From NCBI GenBank assembly GCA_029260985.1, contig JAJDCE010000109.1, positions 1-8,682 of the forward strand: DNA of 8,682 nucleotides, read 5' to 3'. Positions 1-5,383 of the stretch are shown here, one piece after another. Each line of letters starts with the position of its first letter. The stretch's first letter is position 1. The position numbers and the translations under genes were made by a program. The notes under the pieces are model-generated. The model saw only the letters and a program-made list of their open reading frames with translations. It had not been told where the DNA came from and ran no database searches. This DNA is from Patescibacteria group bacterium (lineage in GTDB: Bacteria; Patescibacteriota; Gracilibacteria; UM-FILTER-43-11).

Positions 1-1
1 A

Positions 2-316
2 ACTTATTTGGCGTCACAAGACAGCCTCCAGACTTATCATAAAAAGACTAATCGGCCGACTAGCCGGAAAGATTTGGTTCAGGAGCAGCAAACTGAACCT
101 CTCTTTGGAGTTTTTGCTTTCCAGGCTCCTTTCTCAAAAAGCTTGAAAATATACGATGCTGCCAGTTATCATAAAATATTTACTGATGCGATTCAGGCGG
201 TTGCTACGAACACTGCTACACCCAAGCAAGCCTTGGAGGCGGCCCAAACCAAGATAACTTGTGTCATAAAAAAGCAGAAGAAGCTTATATCGAGTGATCA
301 GGATTGTAATCTCTAA
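2..316 (+). CDS. C-terminal end of a probable ABC-transporter extracellular solute-binding protein (partial)
   Basis: Only the last ~104 residues are in the window; the reading frame is open to the left edge, so the TTG at 8 is probably internal. The pattern resembles the end of family 1 (sugar-type) solute-binding proteins: an 'N-R-P-T-S-R-K-D' segment like the usual 'tgr.P.r.d' stretch, then a segment with 'VFAFQAPFSKSLKIYD', then a helix 'FTDAIQAVATN' followed by 'TPKQALEAAQTKI', the common closing 'tpeeALe.A...i' helix. Such proteins capture a substrate outside the membrane for an importer. The tail carries two cysteines and several lysines beyond the usual end. The family call rests on these C-terminal patterns only; the substrate cannot be read. 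The stop is TAA at 314-316, and the permease genes would lie upstream if present. Confidence 0.6.
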   Translation, partial: TYLASQDSLQTYHKKTNRPTSRKDLVQEQQTEPLFGVFAFQAPFSKSLKIYDAASYHKIFTDAIQAVATNTATPKQALEAAQTKITCVIKKQKKLISSDQDCNL

Positions 317-333
317 TTGTGGGTCAGCTTTGC

Positions 334-387
334 GTGGGTCAGCTCCGACTGTGTCGGATCGTGGACCTGTTTCGACTATGTCGAAAC
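334..387. repeat. Two tandem 27-bp palindromic repeat units with paired-base covariation
   Basis: Two adjacent 27-bp units both start GTGG and end in C (334-360 and 361-387). Each holds a hairpin: TCCGAC-TGT-GTCGGA at 344-358, and GTTTCGAC-TAT-GTCGAAAC at 369-387. Where the units differ inside the stem, both sides change together (C-G becomes T-A). A partial unit start (GTGGGTCAGCT) also occurs at 319-329, and another GTGG follows at 388. No T-tract follows, so a simple terminator is unlikely. Confidence 0.75.
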
Positions 388-409
388 GTGGGGATAATTG
401 CGGGTCGCG

Positions 410-438
410 TTGTGGTTTTTATGGTTGTCATTTAAAAT
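410..438 (+). promoter_or_regulatory. Candidate promoter of the O-antigen ligase-like gene, leaderless geometry
   Basis: TTGTGG (410-415) is separated by 17 nt from TAAAAT (433-438). The ATG at 446 lies 7 nt beyond the -10 box, where transcription would be expected to start. No Shine-Dalgarno sequence precedes the ATG. This supports 446 rather than TTG 398 as the start. Confidence 0.5.
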
Positions 439-445
439 TGGGTAC

Positions 446-1750
446 ATGGAAAAGCTGATTAAATATTTGTGGGGCACTTTCCTTTTTACTTTTCCACTTT
501 CAATAAGGTGGGTTTTTTATGAGTCTGCGAGTTATCGTTTTGGTCAGTTTAACCCGTGGGTAACGGGGTTTGTGTATTTGCCGGAGTTGTTGTTGGGAGT
601 GGTGTTTGTGTTGTGGTTTATACATAAGCTCAGGACTAAGGACTATGGACTAAGGACTAAGCATAGTTGGTTACAACTATTATTTGTACTGTTTGCTATT
701 AATGCTTTTGTGGTAACGCTGTTAAATGGTGATGCTTTTTTGGGCGCGCTTTTTGTTCTTCGTTTATTTGAGGCTTTGATAGTGTTTTGGCTTGTTCAGG
801 ATAAAATTTTTGAACCCAGACATACCATTACTATTTTGCTTTTTGGGGCTTTGCTGCAGATTATTTGGGGGTTAGCACAATTTCAGAACAATGGCTCATT
901 AGGTTTGTCGTTTTTTGGTGAGTCCTTTATTGGCCCTGACGTTTTGGGGGTTGCGAAAAATGATTTGCCGAATGGCACTAAGCAAGTGCGAGCATATGGT
1001 TCTTTTTTACATCCTAATATTTTTGGAGCCTACCTCCTTACTATCTTTTTTCTTTCTCTCAAATACCTCAAATATGGTAGTAAGCTTTTTTGGTTCGCTA
1101 TTTTTCTTATTGGAGTTTATATCACCACTAGCCAAGGAGCGATGATTGCTGGACTTGCAGGACTTGGGTTGTATTTTTTGTTTAAATTCTTTAAAGGAAT
1201 GTCTTTTCGGCGTTCTATTGCTTTGGCTTTGATTTTATTAATGACGATTGGAAATTATTGGTTTTATCGAAATAGCCATGCGGTGAATACTCGTGATGTG
1301 TCTGCTCGTGAGCGGCTTACTCAAAATGTCATTAGTCAGTCGATGTGGAAGGCCAATCCTTTTGGGGTTGGGGTTCGTCAATTTACCCTTGAGATGGAAG
1401 AGTATACTAGTTGCGAATCAGATGGGGTTAATTGTTTGGATCGTAAAATGCTTCCATGGGAATTTCAACCGGTACACAATACTTATTTGCTGATTTTAAA
1501 CGAGGTTGGAATTCAAGGTTTACTCATTTTACTACTCTTCTTTTTAGCGCTTTTTGATTTGTATTGGAAGTCAGGAAAGGCCATGCCCATTCTTGCGCTT
1601 TTAATTCTGGCTCCTTTTGATCACTTTTTATGGGATAGCTGGATCAGTTTCATTTTATTGGCATTGGTTGCCGGATTTTTTGTGTTAGAGAATCATAATG
1701 AAGGACTGATTGAGAAAATTGAACATGCAGTGCATCTTGAAGATGAATGA
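446..1750 (+). CDS. O-antigen ligase / polymerase-like multi-pass membrane protein (Wzy_C-type)
   Basis: A 434-residue, strongly hydrophobic protein with about ten membrane segments. It carries marks of the O-antigen ligase/WaaL-Wzy family: 'RAYGSFLHPNIFGAYL' (about residues 182-197), 'TTSQGA' (227-232), an Arg-containing loop 'SARERL', 'NPFGVGVRQF' before a long external loop, and 'VHNTYLLILNEVGIQG' (343-358), the His-containing motif next to the large periplasmic loop. Family members join or polymerise lipid-linked glycans on the outer face of the inner membrane. I chose ATG 446 because a promoter-like pair sits just before it; an in-frame TTG at 398 would add 16 residues. A 28-bp heptamer array (632-659) encodes the hydrophilic stretch 'LRTKDYGLRTKHS' between membrane segments and keeps the frame. 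The loop between ~320 and 342 has two cysteines. Ligase and polymerase cannot be told apart from sequence alone. Confidence 0.75.
   Translation: MEKLIKYLWGTFLFTFPLSIRWVFYESASYRFGQFNPWVTGFVYLPELLLGVVFVLWFIHKLRTKDYGLRTKHSWLQLLFVLFAINAFVVTLLNGDAFLGALFVLRLFEALIVFWLVQDKIFEPRHTITILLFGALLQIIWGLAQFQNNGSLGLSFFGESFIGPDVLGVAKNDLPNGTKQVRAYGSFLHPNIFGAYLLTIFFLSLKYLKYGSKLFWFAIFLIGVYITTSQGAMIAGLAGLGLYFLFKFFKGMSFRRSIALALILLMTIGNYWFYRNSHAVNTRDVSARERLTQNVISQSMWKANPFGVGVRQFTLEMEEYTSCESDGVNCLDRKMLPWEFQPVHNTYLLILNEVGIQGLLILLLFFLALFDLYWKSGKAMPILALLILAPFDHFLWDSWISFILLALVAGFFVLENHNEGLIEKIEHAVHLEDE
632..659. repeat. Heptamer tandem array (4 x WGGACTA) inside the O-antigen ligase-like gene
   Basis: Four 7-bp units: AGGACTA, AGGACTA, TGGACTA, AGGACTA, followed by AG. 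The reading frame stays open. Read on the other strand the unit is TAGTCCW, which overlaps the TWAG-type heptamers at 4824-4858 and 7571-7598. Confidence 0.85.
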
Positions 1751-1768
1751 TTTTTATATATACCAAAT

Positions 1769-1796
1769 GCCCCCGCTGTGAAATACAGCAAGGGGC
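1769..1796. terminator. Hairpin between convergent genes, possible bidirectional terminator
   Basis: The stem GCCCC...GCTGT pairs with ACAGC...GGGGC around a GAAAT loop, with a small internal asymmetry. It lies between the end of the O-antigen ligase-like gene (1750) and the end of the minus-strand gene (1824). Neither side has a clear T-tract, so efficient intrinsic termination is uncertain. Confidence 0.45.
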
Positions 1797-1823
1797 GAGA
1801 TGGTGTGGTCATGTGTAGGGTGT

Positions 1824-2744
1824 TTACGTTGCGCCGATGTCGGTGAAGATCTCGGCCCACGCTTTGACCAGCTTGCTGCCACCCTCGCGAAAACGCCTGA
1901 GCATCCACTCGTATTCATAGAGGCTGGGAAGGTTGGCAAGTTCATCCCATAACTCGAATACAGGATCACTCGCTTTGTCGCTTTCGACATCAGCCTCTTT
2001 CATCTGCTGGAAAGCCACATTATTACAGTGACTTTTATCAGGGATGTAATAGGATTTATTCCCGGGTCCGTCTTTAGAGCTGGCAGAAGACCAGGGACAA
2101 AAACGCTGCATGGCTTCGCTTCGCTCTTTCTGCCCTTTCCAGATCGCCCGTAGGGCATGCAGCTTGGCAATCTTTTTAGGCAGGTTGGAGTCGACTTTCC
2201 CCGTGAAGGCTGGTAGTAATACCTCGTGGATGTATTTTTTGACCTTAGCCTTTTGGGGGTGTTTGTTCACGAAGCTCCTGATTGCCGGTCGGAAGGTGTG
2301 GTAGATCGCTTTGAGGCGTTTCGGGTCGCGGAGGTAATTTCGGGCAATTGCCAAAAGCCCTTGTCGCCAATGCCAGAGTTCCGGCTGATGAGCCACCTTG
2401 TCCCTCTTGGCATGGTATTCACATTCCATACAAGCTGCGTATACCCTGGCGTAGATTTTGGTATCATTACCGCTAGCCACCTCTCTTACCGTCCAACGGA
2501 GGGTGGAGGATATGCCTTGCAGGTCCAGATCATATACGCTGGGATCTGACACTTTCAACTTGCCTGCTTTCTGAAGAGCTTTGTCGACCACCTCCTTTGT
2601 GGCCATTTCCTCGAATTTGAGGAAGACAGGCCTAAGGTAGAAGGGAGCCTTGTCTTTGGCTTTGCTGATAGGTTGTGCCTCGTCTCCGCATGAGAACGAG
2701 ATGCCCATGAGCAGCGCTATGGTCGCGAGAATCGCGTTTTTCAT
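1824..2744 (-). CDS. Secreted or lipoprotein-like protein of unknown function; GC-rich, possibly acquired
   Basis: I do not recognise this 306-residue protein. Residues 1-19 look like a bacterial signal peptide: Lys near the start, a hydrophobic core, then Cys19-Gly20. Cys19 could be a lipidation site, though the preceding 'SFS' is a poor lipobox. The mature part is helical-looking and Lys/Arg-rich, with several Trp and four more cysteines: Cys105-x2-Cys108 ('CMECEYH'), Cys216 and Cys240, enough for two disulfides or a metal site. No catalytic motif is evident. The start is secure: AAGGA sits 7 nt before the ATG, unlike the neighbouring genes, which lack such a site. Base composition also differs: two 60-nt lines counted by hand are 58% G+C, against 33% for a line in the upstream neighbour. 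It stands alone, convergent with the gene at 446-1750 and divergent from tsaE. Recent horizontal acquisition is my inference. Confidence 0.7.
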   Translation of the reverse strand: MKNAILATIALLMGISFSCGDEAQPISKAKDKAPFYLRPVFLKFEEMATKEVVDKALQKAGKLKVSDPSVYDLDLQGISSTLRWTVREVASGNDTKIYARVYAACMECEYHAKRDKVAHQPELWHWRQGLLAIARNYLRDPKRLKAIYHTFRPAIRSFVNKHPQKAKVKKYIHEVLLPAFTGKVDSNLPKKIAKLHALRAIWKGQKERSEAMQRFCPWSSASSKDGPGNKSYYIPDKSHCNNVAFQQMKEADVESDKASDPVFELWDELANLPSLYEYEWMLRRFREGGSKLVKAWAEIFTDIGAT

Positions 2745-2751
2745 CTTTCTG

Positions 2752-2756
2752 TCCTT
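2752..2756 (-). promoter_or_regulatory. Strong ribosome binding site of the 1824-2744 gene
   Basis: AAGGA on the minus strand, 7 nt before the ATG at 2742-2744. It is the only well-placed Shine-Dalgarno site I see in the window, which fixes this start and sets the gene apart from its neighbours. Confidence 0.7.
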
Positions 2757-2790
2757 TTCCAGAAGTGTAGAGTTCTGACTTCAAACTAGC

Positions 2791-2811
2791 TGTGACCACA
2801 CCGTGGTCACA
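2791..2811. promoter_or_regulatory. Perfect 9-bp palindrome, candidate operator upstream of the minus-strand gene
   Basis: TGTGACCAC (2791-2799) and GTGGTCACA (2803-2811) form a perfect inverted repeat around ACC. A TATGAT (-10-like, minus strand) at 2813-2818 lies just upstream in the minus direction, so transcription would start inside the palindrome. That position suits a repressor operator. An outer pair AAACTAG (2783-2789) / CTAGTTT (2819-2825) surrounds it, and another half-site, GTCACAGCT, occurs at 2848-2856. Confidence 0.5.
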
Positions 2812-2921
2812 AATCATACTAGTTTCAGTCGATTTGTAACACAATAAGTCACAGCTGGATACAAATTGTCAAAGATCGAAAGGTGTAAAATATATAATAT
2901 TTGTAATAATTAGTCAATATT

Positions 2922-2950
2922 TTGTCTTCTTCTGGTTTTATCAATATAAT
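2922..2950 (+). promoter_or_regulatory. tsaE promoter with leaderless geometry
   Basis: TTGTCT (2922-2927), a 17-nt spacer, and a perfect TATAAT (2945-2950). The ATG of tsaE at 2957 is only 6 nt beyond the -10 box, so transcription would begin at or next to the A of the start codon. No Shine-Dalgarno site exists. Confidence 0.6.
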
Positions 2951-2956
2951 CAATAT

Positions 2957-3223
2957 ATGGAATCCGTTTATACTACTAAATCACCCGAAGAAACCATTGA
3001 GCTTGGGCGAAAACTTGCCCTCACTCTTAAGCTTGGCGATCGGGTGCTTTTGTATGGGGATTTGGGGAGTGGAAAAACACATTTTATTAAAGGCCTTGCG
3101 AAAGGTTTGGGAGTTGAGGAGATGGTTAAAAGTCCGACTTATGCGTATGTAAATTCTTATGAGTTGGGAGTCGGGAGTTGGGAGTCGGGAGCTATCTCCG
3201 AACTCCAAACTCTATCATTATGA
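2957..3223 (+). CDS. tsaE: TsaE, N-terminal part, frameshifted at a heptamer array (tRNA t6A biosynthesis ATPase)
   Basis: TsaE is the small ATPase that works with TsaB and TsaD to make the universal t6A37 modification of tRNAs reading ANN codons. This 88-residue frame holds the N-terminal half: Walker A 'GDLGSGKT' (residues 34-41) and the switch-like 'SPTYAYVNSYE' (59-69). From residue 70 the translation leaves the family pattern, because it runs into a 28-nt repeat (3161-3188), and it stops at a TGA at 3221-3223. The rest of TsaE continues in the +1 frame (3159-4055). Deleting the 28 nt joins 'VNSYE' directly to 'LSPNSKLYHYDLYR', the expected family sequence. The joined product would be 356 residues including the fused HD domain. 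Alternatives are a pseudogene, a phase-variable gene, recoding, or a consensus error. Confidence 0.85.
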   Translation: MESVYTTKSPEETIELGRKLALTLKLGDRVLLYGDLGSGKTHFIKGLAKGLGVEEMVKSPTYAYVNSYELGVGSWESGAISELQTLSL

Positions 3224-4055
3224 TTTATATCGATTTGAAGAGGGTGCTTCTTCGACGGGCTCAGAACTGCGTGATTTTGCTTCGATAGGGTTTGAGGAAA
3301 CATTGGAAGATCCTGAAGCAATCAATGTGGTGGAGTGGGCTGATCGGTTGGGGGAATTTATTCTAAGTTATTATATTTCGGTAAAACTAAAGGGTTCTGG
3401 TGAGGAGCGTGAGATTGATATTCATTTTACTAGTCCATCGATTATTCCTGAGACGATGGTTGAGCTTTTTTATGACGATTGGATTACACCCGTGCACATT
3501 CGTGCTCATTGTAGGGCGGTGACGAGTGTGGCAATGCAAATCGCCAAGGCTTTTATGACTGAGGGGATTATAATTAATACTGATTTACTTTATACAGCTG
3601 GCTTATTGCACGATGTGAGCCGGGTTTGTGACTTTAAGGAGCTTGTACGGGATCGTTTTGATGAAGAGGTCACAGATGAGAAATGGGAACGGTGGACATC
3701 TCTCCGAACCACCTATAAAGGTGTGCATCATGCAGATGTGGCAGCAAAATATTTAAATGAGAAAGGCTTTACGGAAACTGCCGAAGTGATTCGCATGCAT
3801 AAATCGACCAATATAGTTGATGAGCCTGAGGGGTATGACACTTTGGAAAAAAAGATCCTCTATTATGCGGATAAGCGGGTGAAACATACTGAAGTTGTTG
3901 ATCTGCAAGAGCGTTTCCGGGATGGGAAAGAGCGATATGGTAAATTCAACTCTGCCGAAGATCAGGAGCTTTTTGATGCGGTGGAGCCTAAAACTTTGGA
4001 GTTGGAGAAAGAGCTGTTTGGTCAGCTTGATATTGAGCCATCGGACATCAAATAG
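3159..4055 (+). CDS. TsaE C-terminal part fused in frame to an HD-domain phosphohydrolase
   Basis: This 298-residue frame has two parts. Residues ~12-90 are the second half of TsaE: 'LYHYDLYR' (18-25), then 'ASIGFEETLEDPEAINVVEWADRL' spread over 41-64 and the closing 'REIDIHF'. After a ~9-residue linker, residues ~100-298 form an HD-superfamily domain with the metal-ligand series His117, His151-Asp152 ('LLHDVSR'), His190/191 ('VHHADVA'), His214 ('IRMHK') and Asp238 ('YYADKRV'). This arrangement suggests a metal-dependent phosphohydrolase of the YqeK/HDIG type; the substrate is unknown. No stop separates the parts. An internal ATG at 3456 could start a free 199-residue HD protein, but no RBS marks it. 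The ATG at 3159 lies at the repeat and is probably not the natural start; the frame is expected to follow tsaE. The stop TAG lies in an 11-bp repeat. Confidence 0.8.
   Translation: MSWESGVGSRELSPNSKLYHYDLYRFEEGASSTGSELRDFASIGFEETLEDPEAINVVEWADRLGEFILSYYISVKLKGSGEEREIDIHFTSPSIIPETMVELFYDDWITPVHIRAHCRAVTSVAMQIAKAFMTEGIIINTDLLYTAGLLHDVSRVCDFKELVRDRFDEEVTDEKWERWTSLRTTYKGVHHADVAAKYLNEKGFTETAEVIRMHKSTNIVDEPEGYDTLEKKILYYADKRVKHTEVVDLQERFRDGKERYGKFNSAEDQELFDAVEPKTLELEKELFGQLDIEPSDIK
3161..3191. repeat. Heptamer array in tsaE (GAG + 4 x TYGGGAG), frame-breaking
   Basis: GAG is followed by TTGGGAG, TCGGGAG, TTGGGAG, TCGGGAG, i.e. two copies of a 14-bp unit and 28 nt in all (1 modulo 3). GAG codons stand at both ends. 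The last 17 nt (3175-3191) can pair at 14 of 17 positions with the downstream 3196-3212, leaving a 4-nt loop. Confidence 0.9.
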
Positions 4056-4091
4056 CTTTCAAATAGCTGTCAGATTGCTTTCAAATGGCTA
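4048..4091. repeat. 11-bp tandem array (4 units) across the end of the HD gene
   Basis: Units TCAAATAGCTT, TCAAATAGCTG, TCAGATTGCTT and TCAAATGGCTA run back to back. The first contains the TAG stop of the tsaE-HD frame (4053-4055), and the array fills nearly the whole gap to the convergent gene ending at 4094. Confidence 0.85.
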
Positions 4092-4093
4092 GG

Positions 4094-4804
4094 TTATTCG
4101 TCATTTCTTTCGCTATCTTCGTCTTCATCCTCTTTTTCAATTTCCTTGTCACCTCCTAAATCGGTTTGAACGCTGAGGGCTTCGATGCCGTAGAGCCTTA
4201 CAAAGTTATCGTAAATCAATTCAGTTAAACCGCCTACCATTTGTAAAATGAACCATACCCCTGGCATGGCGGCAAATATGATTACAATGGGTTGAGTGTC
4301 TCCTGCCATAACAGCTAAGGCGATGCCGATGCTGACAAAAATTCCCAATGCGCTGCTGTAGATACCGAGTAGCGAGTATTTATAGCCGGCTAAAACCTCC
4401 ATGATCAAGGCTGAAATAAAGGCGCTTAAAAGGAAGTGAACGGCAGCAATTCCGAGGATAATATCCAGTGATGCTCCCATTAAATAAAGAGGGATGGTAA
4501 GAAAAAACAGCACTAGATTAAATAGGAAGATGTGCATTACGGTGGTCTTGCGCCTGTTGTATTTTTCGTTGTCCATAAACGTTACCATTACACCTGTGAC
4601 GGTGTTGGCAGTCAGAGTACCGACAAAGGTCATAATGATGATCACAAATAGCGAAAGGGCAGTGCCTTCATCACTTGATGGGACTAAATTCAGCATGACA
4701 AAATAAACTACAAACAGGGCTAAAGTACCTGCTGCTCCGCCGACGATTCCGCTCAGGAGTCTTAGGGAAAAGAGGGAAAAGGTGAGTGCTCTTTTTTGTT
4801 CCAT
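4094..4804 (-). CDS. Six-pass integral membrane protein of unknown function with acidic tail
   Basis: I do not recognise this 236-residue protein. Hydrophobic segments lie at roughly 15-41, 50-75, 88-110, 113-135, 142-167 and 171-193, giving six probable membrane spans with short loops. The loop after the second span, 'DNEKYNRRKTT', is basic and likely cytoplasmic by the positive-inside rule. The C-terminal ~20 residues are strongly acidic ('EIEKEDEDEDSERNDE'), probably a disordered cytoplasmic tail. No transporter or enzyme signature is visible. It lies 46 nt downstream of lspA on the same strand and may be co-transcribed, but a possible -10 (TAATTT, 4814-4819) sits 9 nt before its own ATG. 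It converges on the tsaE-HD gene, with the 11-bp array between them. The start ATG has no Shine-Dalgarno site. Confidence 0.7.
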   Translation of the reverse strand: MEQKRALTFSLFSLRLLSGIVGGAAGTLALFVVYFVMLNLVPSSDEGTALSLFVIIIMTFVGTLTANTVTGVMVTFMDNEKYNRRKTTVMHIFLFNLVLFFLTIPLYLMGASLDIILGIAAVHFLLSAFISALIMEVLAGYKYSLLGIYSSALGIFVSIGIALAVMAGDTQPIVIIFAAMPGVWFILQMVGGLTELIYDNFVRLYGIEALSVQTDLGGDKEIEKEDEDEDSERNDE

Positions 4805-4813
4805 TTTTGTTTA

Positions 4814-4819
4814 AAATTA
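4814..4819 (-). promoter_or_regulatory. Possible -10 box of the membrane-protein gene
   Basis: TAATTT on the minus strand ends 9 nt before the ATG at 4804, in an A/T-rich stretch. No convincing -35 is seen at the right distance, so this is weaker than the other leaderless-type promoters. Confidence 0.3.
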
Positions 4820-4823
4820 TTTT

Positions 4824-4858
4824 TTAGCCGTAAGCCGTAAGTTTTAAGTCTTAAGCCT
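4824..4858. repeat. Heptamer array (5 units, TWAG-type) across the end of lspA
   Basis: Plus-strand units TTAGCCG, TAAGCCG, TAAGTTT, TAAGTCT and TAAGCCT. The lspA stop (minus strand, 4851-4853) and its last codons lie inside the array. The unit resembles those at 7571-7598 and the complement of the one at 632-659. Confidence 0.8.
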
Positions 4859-5318
4859 TACTTCTAATTGTTAATAAAAATAGGGTGATTAATCCAAGGG
4901 TGATCCCTACGTCTGCAAAATTGAAGACGGGGATGGGGCCTAGAGCAATGAAATCGATGACGTGGCCCAATTGGATTCGATTGAGTAGGTTTCCTAACGC
5001 TCCGCCAATAATTATACCCAATAAAACTGTGTTTAGGAATGGATTTCGTTGGCCTTCTACAAACCACTTAAACCCTCCGTAAATCAAGAGGGTTATTATG
5101 ATGACCGTAATAATAATTTGTGCGGTTTGGCCGAATTCAATACCAAAAGCTACCCCTTTATTGGTCTGATAAGTAAGCTCCAGGACATTATCAATTAAGA
5201 CCTTTTTTGAACTTAAGGCATTAACAGCCCAATATTTTGTTATTTGGTCGATTGCCAACCAGGCAATAGTTGATAGAATGAAGACCCACTCTTTTTGATA
5301 CTTATTTATCCAATGCAT
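4851..5318 (-). CDS. lspA: Lipoprotein signal peptidase (signal peptidase II)
   Basis: LspA is an inner-membrane aspartic protease that removes signal peptides from diacylglyceryl-modified prolipoproteins, cutting just before the lipidated Cys. The 155-residue length is normal. Conserved blocks are present in order: Asp24 in 'DQITKYW', 'NKGVAFGI' (53-60), 'GGALGNLLNR' (105-114), then the catalytic Asp122 in 'GHVIDFI' and Asp136 in 'FNFADVGITLG'. The usual 'GNliDR' reads 'GNLLNR' here. About four membrane segments are visible. The start at 5318 is supported by a TATAAT 8 nt upstream and no competing in-frame start. It is divergent from ftsW and lies upstream of an unknown membrane-protein gene on the same strand. 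Its last residues (KA) and stop are made from a heptamer repeat. The enzyme implies that the cell makes lipoproteins. Confidence 0.95.
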   Translation of the reverse strand: MHWINKYQKEWVFILSTIAWLAIDQITKYWAVNALSSKKVLIDNVLELTYQTNKGVAFGIEFGQTAQIIITVIIITLLIYGGFKWFVEGQRNPFLNTVLLGIIIGGALGNLLNRIQLGHVIDFIALGPIPVFNFADVGITLGLITLFLLTIRSKA

Positions 5319-5326
5319 TTGATGTT

Positions 5327-5355
5327 ATTATAACTGATGAATTCCCAATACCCAA
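5327..5355 (-). promoter_or_regulatory. lspA promoter, leaderless geometry, -35 inside a heptamer array
   Basis: On the minus strand, TTGGGT (5355-5350), a 17-nt spacer, then a perfect TATAAT (5332-5327), with the lspA ATG 8 nt further. The -35-like hexamer is made by the CCCAAT-type repeat read on this strand. Confidence 0.55.
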
Positions 5356-5372
5356 TGACCCAATGCCCAATT
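5344..5372. repeat. Heptamer array (4 x CCCAATN) between lspA and ftsW
   Basis: Units CCCAATA, CCCAATGA (one extra base), CCCAATG and CCCAATT lie in the 65-bp divergent gap between lspA and ftsW, 11 nt before the ftsW ATG. Confidence 0.85.
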
Positions 5373-5383
5373 TTACATAATTA

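Noticed and set aside
334..387. CRISPR array
   Set aside because: There are only two palindromic units, directly adjacent with no spacers, and no cas genes.
398..445. TTG start at 398 adding 16 residues to the O-antigen ligase-like protein
   Set aside because: It would lie inside the candidate promoter (410-438) and has no RBS; ATG 446 fits the -10 spacing.
2226..2549. Plus-strand 107-residue frame opposite the 1824-2744 gene
   Set aside because: It is antisense to a gene with a signal peptide and strong RBS and has no RBS or family pattern of its own.
1802..2802. Insertion sequence carrying the 306-residue gene
   Set aside because: The inverted repeat is only 10 bp, there is no target duplication, and the protein shows no transposase motif. 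Kept only as a finding.
3221..3223. UGA read as a sense codon (Gracilibacteria/SR1-type recoding) to explain the broken tsaE and murG frames
   Set aside because: The missing halves lie in the +1 frame, not downstream in the same frame; the other genes have no internal TGA and one ends in TGA.
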